Below are positions 1 to 6,617 of a DNA stretch of 10,429 bases, piece by piece. The position numbers and the translations under genes are program-made. The first letter of the stretch is position 1; every line of letters begins with the position of its first letter. A model generated the notes under the pieces. The model did not search any database. It worked only from the letters and a program-made list of their open reading frames with translations, and was not told the DNA's origin. The DNA comes from an uncultured Brevibacterium sp. (GTDB lineage: Bacteria > Actinomycetota > Actinomycetes > Actinomycetales > Brevibacteriaceae), in assembly GCA_902489185.1 (NCBI GenBank), contig CABTZC010000044.1:1-10429 (forward strand), read 5' to 3'.

Positions 1-24
1 ATCTTGTCCGGGGCGTGCGCTCAC
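1..24 (-). repeat. Left arm of a 24-bp inverted repeat
   Basis: The reverse complement of 1-24 matches 183-206 at 22 of 24 positions. It starts GTGAGCGCACGCCC in both arms and differs at one internal base and at the last base. It touches the window edge, so it may extend further left. The match is too long to be plausible by chance in 200 bp. Confidence 0.8.
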
Positions 25-60
25 GGCGTCGAGTTCTAACGGATGGTTCGGCTTGGTCAC
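1..60 (-). CDS. Partial 5' end of a divergent gene, possibly an ABC transporter ATPase
   Basis: An open frame of 20 codons runs off the left edge from a GTG at 60 (minus strand). It reads VTKPNHPLELDAVSARPGQD. A GAGGA motif (minus strand, 64-68) lies only about 3 nt from the GTG, which is close for a ribosome binding site. The LELDAVS stretch resembles the first beta strand of ABC-transporter ATPases, and an ABC ATPase is divergent from sufR in several actinobacteria such as mycobacteria (Rv1458c region). That identification is inference: no Walker motif is visible, and 20 codons could be open by chance. Its last eight codons, VSARPGQD, are also the first eight codons of sufR, because the two segments form an inverted DNA repeat. 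Confidence 0.35.
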   Translation of the reverse strand, partial: MTKPNHPLELDAVSARPGQD

Positions 61-109
61 GATTCCTCAGTGTAATGAGTGAAATGTGGGGAACTTAGGT
101 CACCCTGGT

Positions 110-139
110 TTTACGTGGAATTATTTAGGGCACAATAGT
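110..139 (+). promoter_or_regulatory. Candidate promoter of the suf operon
   Basis: TTTACG at 110-115 matches the -35 consensus at 4 of 6 bases. After an 18-nt spacer, AATAGT at 134-139 matches the -10 consensus at 4 of 6. Transcription would start near 146, giving a leader of about 37 nt before the GTG at 183. The -10 lies inside the 15-bp dyad at 131-145, so a protein bound there would block RNA polymerase. An alternative is TGTAAT at 71-76 (5 of 6), but its -35 is poor. The assignment is by eye only. Confidence 0.4.
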
Positions 140-145
140 GTTGTG
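131..145 (+). promoter_or_regulatory. Candidate SufR operator, CACAA-N5-TTGTG
   Basis: CACAATAGTGTTGTG is a perfect 5-bp inverted repeat around a 5-bp spacer. It lies directly upstream of sufR and overlaps the candidate -10. As I recall it, the mycobacterial SufR site also has 5-bp arms around an N5 spacer (ACACT-N5-TGTGA type), so the geometry fits autoregulation by the neighbouring SufR. The divergent minus-strand gene could share this control. Binding is inferred. Confidence 0.55.
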
Positions 146-170
146 GAATAGCGAACTGCCCGCACACCTT

Positions 171-176
171 GAGAGG
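171..176 (+). promoter_or_regulatory. Ribosome binding site that decides the sufR start
   Basis: GAGAGG lies 6 nt before the GTG at 183. The in-frame GTG at 138 has no ribosome binding site and falls inside the operator dyad, so the start at 183 is preferred. Confidence 0.6.
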
Positions 177-182
177 ACATAC

Positions 183-206
183 GTGAGCGCACGCCCAGGA
201 CAAGAC
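183..206 (+). repeat. Right arm of a 24-bp inverted repeat
   Basis: This is the inverted copy of 1-24 (22 of 24 identical). It coincides with the first eight codons of sufR. Outside the arm the similarity stops, with only one further matching base upstream. Confidence 0.8.
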
Positions 207-908
207 CTACGCACCCGCCAGCAGGTGCTGGGGATCGTGCTTGATCAGGGCCCTATTAGTGCATCGGGTATCGCTCGTCTGGGTGATTTGACGCCGGCGG
301 CGATCCGCCGACACCTCGACGCTTTGGAAAAAGAAAACGCAATCGAGGTGCGTGAGTTGGCGGGAGTGAAAGCGGGCCGAGGTCGTCCCGCTCGTCACTA
401 TGTCGTCACCTCGGCGGGCCACGCGCAGATTTCGCACGCATACGACCAAGTTGCGGTAGAGGCGCTGGACTTTGTGCGATCTGAAATGGGCCGCGAGGCA
501 GTGGAACGTTTTGCGCGCGAGCGCGCGCGACAGCTGCGAGAAAAACTTGAAGCGCGATTAGACGACGACGGAAACGTGGCGACGCGTTCGCGCGGTCTTG
601 CGGCGGCTCTGGACAAAGAAGGGTATGCGGCGTCTGCCACACCCGTTGCTGTAGGGACGCCACTGGAGGCGATGCAGCTGTGCCAGGGGCACTGTCCCAT
701 TCAACACGTCGCGGAAGAATATCCGGAATTTTGTGAAGCTGAACTTGAGCAGTTCGGCGACATCCTAGGTGTGGACGTGCGACGCTTGTCGACTCTGGCA
801 AGTGGCGCACACGTGTGTACCACACACATTCCCACGTCCACGCTGAATCGCCCTTTGCTTGGCACCCACGATGGGAAGAACAACCCTAAAAAAGGAGGAG
901 AAAGGTGA
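183..908 (+). CDS. sufR: SufR, Fe-S-sensing repressor of the suf operon
   Basis: This is a DeoR/ArsR-like winged-helix regulator expected to bind the operon promoter and sense iron-sulfur status through a bound cluster. From the GTG at 183 it is 241 aa. A helix-turn-helix spans about residues 23-58 (GPISASGIARLGDLTPAAIRRHL) and the wing follows with GRGRPARHYVVT. The C-terminal sensor has the SufR cysteine pattern C167-x3-C171-x12-C184 and then C212 in HVCTTHIP, matching the cluster ligands known for actinobacterial and cyanobacterial SufR. An upstream GTG at 138 would add 15 residues, but it lacks a ribosome binding site and lies in the operator. The stop codon overlaps the sufB start by 4 nt (GTGA), so SufR and the machinery are co-expressed and probably translationally coupled. 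The mycobacterial counterpart is Rv1460. Confidence 0.92.
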   Translation: MSARPGQDLRTRQQVLGIVLDQGPISASGIARLGDLTPAAIRRHLDALEKENAIEVRELAGVKAGRGRPARHYVVTSAGHAQISHAYDQVAVEALDFVRSEMGREAVERFARERARQLREKLEARLDDDGNVATRSRGLAAALDKEGYAASATPVAVGTPLEAMQLCQGHCPIQHVAEEYPEFCEAELEQFGDILGVDVRRLSTLASGAHVCTTHIPTSTLNRPLLGTHDGKNNPKKGGER

Positions 909-2341
909 CTGATACCACCGAATCCAATCCTATTCTGGAGATGAATCCAGAACTCAAGGACATTGGAAAGTACGCATACGGTTGGCACGACTCAAACGAC
1001 GCCGGGGCCGATGCCCAACGTGGGTTGAACGAAGATGTTGTGCGCAACATCTCCAAACTCAAGGAGGAACCGGAGTGGATGCTTGAGCGTCGCCTCCGTG
1101 CTCTGAAGCTTTTTGAAAAGAAGCCTATGCCGCACTGGGGAGCAGACCTCAGCGGTATTGACTTCGACGACATCAAATACTTTGTGCGTTCGACCGAGGG
1201 GCAGGCGCAGTCGTGGGAGGACCTGCCCGAGGACATTAAGAACACGTATGACCGGTTGGGGATTCCCGAGGCGGAAAAGCAGCGTCTGGTTGCTGGTGTC
1301 GCCGCGCAGTACGAATCCGAGGTTGTTTACCACAAGATCAACGAAGAGCTCGAACGCCAGGGTGTGATCTTCCTGGACACCGACACCGGTCTGCGGGAGC
1401 ACCCGGAGATCTTCGAAGAGTACTTCGGTACCGTCATTCCGTCTGGAGACAACAAGTTTGCGGCCCTCAACACTGCCGTGTGGTCCGGTGGGTCCTTCAT
1501 TTACGTGCCCAAGGGTGTTCACGTGGAGATCCCGCTACAGGCCTACTTCCGCATCAACACGGAAAACATGGGGCAGTTTGAACGTACGCTCATCATTGCC
1601 GACGAAGGCTCGTACGTGCACTACGTCGAAGGGTGTACGGCTCCAATTTACAAGTCGGACTCACTACACTCTGCGGTGGTGGAGATCATCGCAAAGAAGG
1701 ACGCGCGAGTACGTTACACGACCATCCAGAACTGGTCGAACAACGTGTACAACCTGGTGACAAAGCGCGCAATCGCCGAAGAAGGCGCAACCATGGAATG
1801 GGTCGATGGAAACATCGGGTCTAAAGTCACCATGAAGTACCCAGCGATCTGGCTCACGGGTGAACACGCCAAGGGCGAAACGCTCTCTGTAGCATTCGCC
1901 GGAAACGGTCAGCACCAGGACACGGGTGCAAAAATGGTGCACGCTGCACCGCACACACAGTCCTCAATCGTGTCGAAGTCTGTTGCGCGTAACGGAGGAC
2001 GTGCGGGATACCGCGGACTGGTTCACGTGCACCCGGGTGCAAAAGGGTCATCGAACACGGTTCTGTGTGATGCGCTCCTCGTTGACAACGTGTCGCGCTC
2101 AGACACCTACCCGTACATCGACATTCGTGAAGATGACGTGGCGCTGGGACACGAAGCGACCGTGTCGAAGGTGAGCGAGGACCAACTGTTCTACCTCATG
2201 AGCCGCGGTCTGGACGAAACCGAAGCGATGGCAATGATTGTGCGCGGTTTCGTCGAACCGATCGCCCGAGAACTTCCAATGGAATACGCGCTTGAGCTTA
2301 ACCGTCTGATCGAACTTCAGATGGAAGGCGCGGTAGGTTAA
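905..2341 (+). CDS. sufB: SufB, Fe-S cluster scaffold subunit
   Basis: SufB forms the cytoplasmic SufBC2D scaffold on which Fe-S clusters are built. At 478 aa it is full length for an actinobacterial SufB. It shows the N-terminal helical region, the beta-helix core and the C-terminal signature HEATVSKVSEDQLFYLMSRG (416-435). Only two cysteines are present, C244 in EGCTAP and C388 in LCDALL. They correspond to E. coli C254 and C405. E417 lies 29 residues after C388, the same spacing as E. coli C405 and E434, which form the SufB-SufD interface cluster site. There is no intein, unlike Mycobacterium tuberculosis SufB. Translation starts at a GTG 6 nt after AAAGGAGG (891-898), within the sufR stop. 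Confidence 0.97.
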   Translation: MTDTTESNPILEMNPELKDIGKYAYGWHDSNDAGADAQRGLNEDVVRNISKLKEEPEWMLERRLRALKLFEKKPMPHWGADLSGIDFDDIKYFVRSTEGQAQSWEDLPEDIKNTYDRLGIPEAEKQRLVAGVAAQYESEVVYHKINEELERQGVIFLDTDTGLREHPEIFEEYFGTVIPSGDNKFAALNTAVWSGGSFIYVPKGVHVEIPLQAYFRINTENMGQFERTLIIADEGSYVHYVEGCTAPIYKSDSLHSAVVEIIAKKDARVRYTTIQNWSNNVYNLVTKRAIAEEGATMEWVDGNIGSKVTMKYPAIWLTGEHAKGETLSVAFAGNGQHQDTGAKMVHAAPHTQSSIVSKSVARNGGRAGYRGLVHVHPGAKGSSNTVLCDALLVDNVSRSDTYPYIDIREDDVALGHEATVSKVSEDQLFYLMSRGLDETEAMAMIVRGFVEPIARELPMEYALELNRLIELQMEGAVG

Positions 2342-2361
2342 GCGCAGAGGAGACGCATTAC

Positions 2362-3501
2362 ATGACAATTCCAACAGAACACGTTCCGGCTAAATCGCGT
2401 TCCGAACGCACCCGGAGCTTCAACGTGGCCGACTTCCCGCCGGTCAACGGCCGTGAAGAAGAATGGCGTTTCACCCCGGTCAAACAGCTGACACCACTCT
2501 TGACCGATGAAAAAAGTGCGGTGGAACTCTCGGTGTCACGTGAGCTGCCAGCCGGCGTGGACGTGTCACAGATCAGCCTCGACGAGGCCCGCCAGCTGGG
2601 TGTGCCATCGCCGGAAGACCTGCCAGCTGTCATCGCGGCAAACCGCGCTTCCAGCGTGACCCGCTACGACATCGGCGAAGGTGTTGAGCTTGAGTCCCCA
2701 GCCATCATTACTACAGAAGGCGCGGACAGCGACAGCCCCACACATAACCACACTGTGGTGACGGTTGGTGCTCACGCGAGCGCGACCATCGTGATCAAGC
2801 ACACCGGTCAGGCGCAGCTATCAGAACTGCTCAGCGTGATCGTGGGGCCGGGAGCACGGGTGAAGCTCGTGACCCTGCAGCTGTGGGAAGACGACGCGGT
2901 ACACCTGGCACAGCACGATGCGGTCGTGGGTAAAGACGCGCAGTTCACGCACATCGCCATCACACTGGGTGGCAAGATCGTGCGTTTGAACTCCAACGTG
3001 TCTTATGACGGTCCTGGGGGAGAGGCCCAAATGTTGGGGCTGTACTTCGCCGATGCCGGGCAGCACTTGGAGCACCGCACGTACGTGGACCACAATACGC
3101 CGAATGCCACCTCGGACGTTCTTTACAAAGGCGCGTTGCAGGGGAAGGACGCACGCAGTGTGTGGATCGGTGACGTTCTCATTCGCCCGGAAGCCAAGGG
3201 GATCGACACCTACGAACTCAACCGCAACCTGGTTCTGACCGAGGGTGCGCGTGCGGACTCTGTGCCCAACCTCGAAATTGAGACCGGTGAAATTGAGGGA
3301 GCGGGACACGCGTCATCGACCGGACGGTTCGACGAGGAGCACTTGTTCTACCTCATGAGCCGAGGCATCGATGAGAAGACCGCGCGTCGCCTGGTGGTGC
3401 GTGGGTTCTTCAACGAGGTGATTCAGAAGATCGACATTGAACAGATCGAAGAAGTGCTCACAGAACAGATTGAAGAAGAACTATCCCGGAGTGTGCTGTG
3501 A
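2362..3501 (+). CDS. sufD: SufD, Fe-S scaffold partner of SufB
   Basis: SufD is the SufB paralogue that completes the SufBC2D complex and helps in iron entry and cluster assembly. It is 379 aa. The beta-helix core is followed by the C-terminal family signature around GHASSTGRFDEEHLFYLMSRG-type sequence (315-335). H316 probably corresponds to the functionally important E. coli H360. The protein contains no cysteine, so any cluster ligands must come from SufB. The ATG at 2362 follows GAGGAG (2347-2352) with 9 nt spacing and lies 20 nt after the sufB stop. The last four bases overlap the GTG of the Rieske gene. Family membership is secure and the residue equivalence is inferred by position. Confidence 0.95.
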   Translation: MTIPTEHVPAKSRSERTRSFNVADFPPVNGREEEWRFTPVKQLTPLLTDEKSAVELSVSRELPAGVDVSQISLDEARQLGVPSPEDLPAVIAANRASSVTRYDIGEGVELESPAIITTEGADSDSPTHNHTVVTVGAHASATIVIKHTGQAQLSELLSVIVGPGARVKLVTLQLWEDDAVHLAQHDAVVGKDAQFTHIAITLGGKIVRLNSNVSYDGPGGEAQMLGLYFADAGQHLEHRTYVDHNTPNATSDVLYKGALQGKDARSVWIGDVLIRPEAKGIDTYELNRNLVLTEGARADSVPNLEIETGEIEGAGHASSTGRFDEEHLFYLMSRGIDEKTARRLVVRGFFNEVIQKIDIEQIEEVLTEQIEEELSRSVL

Positions 3502-3800
3502 AGTCCGTTGCAAAATCTAGTGACGTGACACCTGGCAGTGCGATCCGCGTGAAGGTCGACGGCGTTGAGGTGTGTGTTGCGCGCACCGAAACCGGTGAAC
3601 TGCATGCGATCGACGACCTGTGTACCCACGGTGAAGTGTCACTGTCCGAAGGTGACGTGATTGGCTGTGCAATCGAATGTTGGTTGCACGGCTCCACGTT
3701 CGACCTGCGGACCGGCGAACCCCAAAACCCACCCGCTTTCGACCCCGTCGCAGTGTACGAGTGCACCGAACGCGACGGCGAGATCTACGTCAAGCTTTAA
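3498..3800 (+). CDS. Rieske-type [2Fe-2S] ferredoxin encoded within the suf operon
   Basis: This small 100-aa protein has a complete Rieske motif: C42-T-H44, then 16 residues, then C61-x2-H64 (CWLH). These supply the two Cys and two His ligands of a [2Fe-2S] cluster. It resembles the ferredoxin subunits of non-heme iron oxygenases and NirD-like proteins, but no oxygenase gene is nearby. The gene overlaps sufD by 4 nt (GTGA) and precedes sufC by 15 nt, so it belongs to the operon. A Rieske protein between sufD and sufC is common in actinobacterial suf operons. It could pass electrons during cluster assembly or be a dedicated client, but its role is not shown by sequence. Confidence 0.9.
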   Translation: MKSVAKSSDVTPGSAIRVKVDGVEVCVARTETGELHAIDDLCTHGEVSLSEGDVIGCAIECWLHGSTFDLRTGEPQNPPAFDPVAVYECTERDGEIYVKL

Positions 3801-3815
3801 AGAAAGAAGAGTTTT

Positions 3816-4565
3816 ATGTCCACACTTTCCATCCGCGACCTCAAGGTCAGCGTAGAAACCGACAAGGGATCCAAGCAGATCCTCAAGGGTGTTAACTTGG
3901 ACATCAAGTCCAATGAAACCCACGCAATCATGGGGCCAAACGGCTCCGGTAAGTCCACTCTGGCGTACGCAATCGCAGGACACCCGGCGTACCACATCGA
4001 AGGTGGCTCGGTGTCGCTGGACGGTGAAGAGATGTTGGAACTCAGCGTGGACGAACGCGCCCGCGCTGGTCTGTTTCTCGCTATGCAGTACCCCGTTGAG
4101 GTTCCCGGTGTCACCGTGACGAACTTCTTGCGTTCGGCTAAAACCGCGATTGATGGGGAAGCTCCTAAATTGCGTACGTGGGCCAAAGAACTCAACCATG
4201 CGATGAGCGAACTGAAGGTGGACCCCGAGTTCGCGTCGCGTAACGTGAATGAAGGGTTCTCTGGTGGTGAGAAGAAGCGCCACGAGATCCTGCAGATGGA
4301 ACTTCTCAAGCCACGTTTTGCGATCCTGGACGAAACGGACTCCGGGCTCGACGTTGACGCGCTGCGCATCGTGTCTGAAGGCGTCAACCGCGCGCAGAGC
4401 AACACCGACGTGGGTGTTCTTCTCATTACCCACTACACGCGTATCTTGCAGTACATCAAGCCCGATTACGTGCACGTGTTGGTCAACGGGCAGGTGGCCG
4501 AAGAAGGCGGACCCGAACTTGCGAACCAGCTCGAAGCTGAAGGCTACGACCGATTCCAGAAGTGA
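3816..4565 (+). CDS. sufC: SufC, ATPase of the SufBC2D scaffold
   Basis: SufC is a soluble ABC-type ATPase that drives conformational change of SufB-SufD during cluster assembly. It is not a transporter. At 249 aa it has all motifs: Walker A GPNGSGKST (40-48), Q-loop Q91 in MQYP, signature FSGGEKKR (148-155), Walker B FAILDE (168-173) with D-loop SGLD, and switch H206 in ITHYTR. The FSGGEKKR and DETDSGLD forms are typical of SufC rather than of transporters. The ribosome binding site before the ATG at 3816 is weak and purine-rich (AAAGAAGA). The TGA at 4563-4565 overlaps the start of sufS. Confidence 0.97.
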   Translation: MSTLSIRDLKVSVETDKGSKQILKGVNLDIKSNETHAIMGPNGSGKSTLAYAIAGHPAYHIEGGSVSLDGEEMLELSVDERARAGLFLAMQYPVEVPGVTVTNFLRSAKTAIDGEAPKLRTWAKELNHAMSELKVDPEFASRNVNEGFSGGEKKRHEILQMELLKPRFAILDETDSGLDVDALRIVSEGVNRAQSNTDVGVLLITHYTRILQYIKPDYVHVLVNGQVAEEGGPELANQLEAEGYDRFQK

Positions 4566-5809
4566 TGACGGCGCAGGAATTCACACGTTTACGTAGCGAC
4601 TTCCCGCTTTTGACGCGGGAGGTCGCGGGATCACCGCTCGCGTATTTGGACTCTGGTGCCACGTCGCAGAAGCCTGAATGTGTGATTGACGCGGAACAGG
4701 AGTTCAATACGCGTCATAATTCGGCGGTCCACCGTGGTGCGCACACTTTGGCTACCGAAGCGACCGATGCTTTTGAAGGTGCGCGTGCCAAGGTGGCGGC
4801 CTTCGTGGGGGCGAAACCGGCGCAGGTGTGCTGGATGAAGAACGCGACGGAAGCGCTCAACGTTGTGGCCATGGGGATGGGGTTTGCCACCGATGGTCCG
4901 CTCGCACTGGGGCCCGGTGATTCGATTGTCATCACGCAGATGGAACATCACGCGAATCTGGTGCCGTGGCAGCAGGTGGCGCTTCGGACCGGTGCAGAGC
5001 TGCGTTACATTCCGATTACCGACGAAGGCACGCTGGACCTGAGCGATTTAGACTCTATTGCTGATGCATCAACCAAGGTTATGGCGTTCACGCATGTGTC
5101 TAACGTGCTTGCCACGGTAAATCCGGTTGAGCAGTTGGTTGAGCACGCCAAAAAAATTGGTGGGGTGACGGTTCTTGACGCGTGTCAGTCCGTTCCACAC
5201 ATGCAGGTTGATTTCCCTGCTATGGGTGTGGACTTCGCGGCGTTTTCCGGGCACAAGATGCTGGGACCGTCAGGCATTGGCGTGCTCTACGGTAAGCAGG
5301 ATGTGTTGAACGCGTTGCCGCCGGTGCTGACGGGTGGGTCGATGATCGAAACCGTCACCATGGAGGAGTCCACGTTCCTGCCTGCGCCTCAGCGGTTTGA
5401 GGCTGGAACCCAGCCGGTGGCGCAGGCCGTGGGGCTCGGTGCTGCCGTTGATTACCTGTCTCATGTGGGCATGGACAAGATTGCCCAGCACGAGCACGAG
5501 TTGGCTCAGGTCCTGGCTGAAGGTGTTGCGAAGATTCCTGGCGTGCGGCTATTAGGGCCCGCGAATAGGAATGTGTCGACTGTGGCCGTGGATGTTGAGG
5601 GAGTACACGCGCACGATGTGGGCCAGTTCCTTGACGCGGACGGTGTGGCCGTGCGTGTGGGACATCACTGTGCGATGCCACTGCATGCCCGCTTGGGGGT
5701 TCGTGCCTCGACACGGGCCTCGGCGTACCTGTATTCGACGGTTGAAGAGTGCGAGCGGTTCTTGGATTCGCTGGCACGCGTGCGTGGCTACTTTGGGGTG
5801 GAATCATGA
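4565..5809 (+). CDS. sufS: SufS, PLP-dependent cysteine desulfurase
   Basis: SufS removes sulfur from L-cysteine as an enzyme-bound persulfide and hands it to SufU. This class V aminotransferase-fold enzyme is 414 aa from the ATG at 4565. Key residues are MEHHANLVPW with H129, DACQS around 205-209, the PLP lysine K231 in FSGHKMLGPSG, and catalytic C369 in VGHHCAMPLH, followed by RASAYLYST. These mark the group II (SufS) type. A GTG at 4562, giving 415 aa and a GTGA overlap with sufC, is an equally possible start. No good ribosome binding site is visible for either, so translation probably depends on coupling to sufC. The end overlaps sufU by 4 nt (ATGA). Confidence 0.96.
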   Translation: MTAQEFTRLRSDFPLLTREVAGSPLAYLDSGATSQKPECVIDAEQEFNTRHNSAVHRGAHTLATEATDAFEGARAKVAAFVGAKPAQVCWMKNATEALNVVAMGMGFATDGPLALGPGDSIVITQMEHHANLVPWQQVALRTGAELRYIPITDEGTLDLSDLDSIADASTKVMAFTHVSNVLATVNPVEQLVEHAKKIGGVTVLDACQSVPHMQVDFPAMGVDFAAFSGHKMLGPSGIGVLYGKQDVLNALPPVLTGGSMIETVTMEESTFLPAPQRFEAGTQPVAQAVGLGAAVDYLSHVGMDKIAQHEHELAQVLAEGVAKIPGVRLLGPANRNVSTVAVDVEGVHAHDVGQFLDADGVAVRVGHHCAMPLHARLGVRASTRASAYLYSTVEECERFLDSLARVRGYFGVES

Positions 5810-6270
5810 ATCTGGATCAGCTGTATCAGCAAGTGATTCTGGATCACTCAAAGGAACGGCACGGCAATGTCCCGTTTGATGAGCGGGAAGCGTTGGGTAA
5901 GTCCCATCAGGTGAACCCCATGTGCGGGGATGAAATTACCGCCGAGGTTGTCGCCGGGGACGATGGCACGCTGGAGGTGCGCTGGGAAGGCGACGGGTGC
6001 TCGATCTCGATGGCGTCAGCGTCAGTGGCGTGCGAGATTTACGACGATGAGGGCCGTGCGGCGTTTGACCGTGCGGAGGCGGAGTTCCACGAGCTCATGC
6101 ATTCGCGCGGTGCCGTTGAGGCCGATGAGGACGTGCTGTTTGACGCGGCGGCGTTTGCCGGGGTGAGTAAGTTCCCGGCGCGCATCAAATGCGCGTTGCT
6201 CGCGTGGATTGCCATTAAGGACGCTCTATCCCAAGCTGAGAGTAGTAAGGAGGGAGGACAGCATGACTGA
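5806..6270 (+). CDS. sufU: SufU, zinc-dependent sulfurtransferase partner of SufS
   Basis: SufU accepts persulfide sulfur from SufS by zinc-ligand exchange and passes it to the scaffold. The protein is 154 aa of the IscU/NifU fold. The expected zinc ligands are C40 and D42 in PMCGDE, C65 in GDGCSISMAS, and C129 in RIKCALLAW. The C-terminal KFPARIKC block and the insertion between C65 and C129 are typical of SufU rather than IscU. An extra cysteine, C76, sits in the helix after C65. The ATG at 5806 is chosen because it overlaps the sufS stop (ATGA) and gives the conserved N-terminus LDQLYQQVILDHSKER. An upstream in-frame start at 5749 would add 19 non-conserved residues. Confidence 0.95.
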   Translation: MNLDQLYQQVILDHSKERHGNVPFDEREALGKSHQVNPMCGDEITAEVVAGDDGTLEVRWEGDGCSISMASASVACEIYDDEGRAAFDRAEAEFHELMHSRGAVEADEDVLFDAAAFAGVSKFPARIKCALLAWIAIKDALSQAESSKEGGQHD

Positions 6271-6598
6271 AGTCGTTGACAAGCCGACGAATGCGACTCC
6301 GGAAGAAGTCATTGACGCGCTCATGGATGTCATGGACCCTGAGTTGGGTGTGAACATCGTGGACTTGGGTCTGGTGTACGGCGCAACCGTGGATGAAGAA
6401 GGTATCGCGATCATCGAAATGACGCTGACGTCTGCCGCGTGCCCGCTCACCGACGTGATTGAAGACCAGTGCGCGCACGCGTTGGACGGAATCGTGCCAG
6501 CGTTCCGGATCAACTGGGTGTGGATGCCGCCATGGGGTCCAGAGAAGATCACGGAAGACGGGCGTGAACAGATGCGCGCCCTGGGCTTCAATATTTAG
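6263..6598 (+). CDS. sufT: SufT, MIP18/DUF59-family Fe-S maturation factor
   Basis: SufT proteins aid delivery or maturation of Fe-S clusters. At 111 aa this is a single DUF59 domain with DPELGVNIVDLGLVYG (25-40), the conserved cysteine C60 in TSAACPLTD, and the C-terminal WVWMPPWGPEKITEDGR block with the usual hydrophobic end. The ATG at 6263 follows AAGGAGG (6247-6253) closely and overlaps the end of sufU by 8 nt. An upstream start at 6209 would add 18 residues of shadow sequence from sufU. It is the last gene of the operon, equivalent to Rv1466. No clear hairpin terminator follows, and the convergent peptidase gene ends 20 nt downstream. Confidence 0.94.
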   Translation: MTEVVDKPTNATPEEVIDALMDVMDPELGVNIVDLGLVYGATVDEEGIAIIEMTLTSAACPLTDVIEDQCAHALDGIVPAFRINWVWMPPWGPEKITEDGREQMRALGFNI

Positions 6599-6617
6599 GG
6601 GCTTACGTGCGGCTTGT

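Noticed and set aside
138..182. An upstream GTG start for sufR that adds 15 residues
   Set aside because: It has no ribosome binding site and falls within the operator dyad and candidate -10. The GTG at 183 has GAGAGG 6 nt upstream.
905..2341. A possible intein in SufB, as in Mycobacterium tuberculosis
   Set aside because: The 478-aa frame is continuous with SufB throughout, and no splicing blocks or endonuclease domain are present.
3639..4475. A long minus-strand open frame of 278 codons opposite sufC
   Set aside because: It is a shadow of high-GC coding sequence. The + strand carries unmistakable SufC and Rieske motifs, and the minus frame has no recognisable domain.
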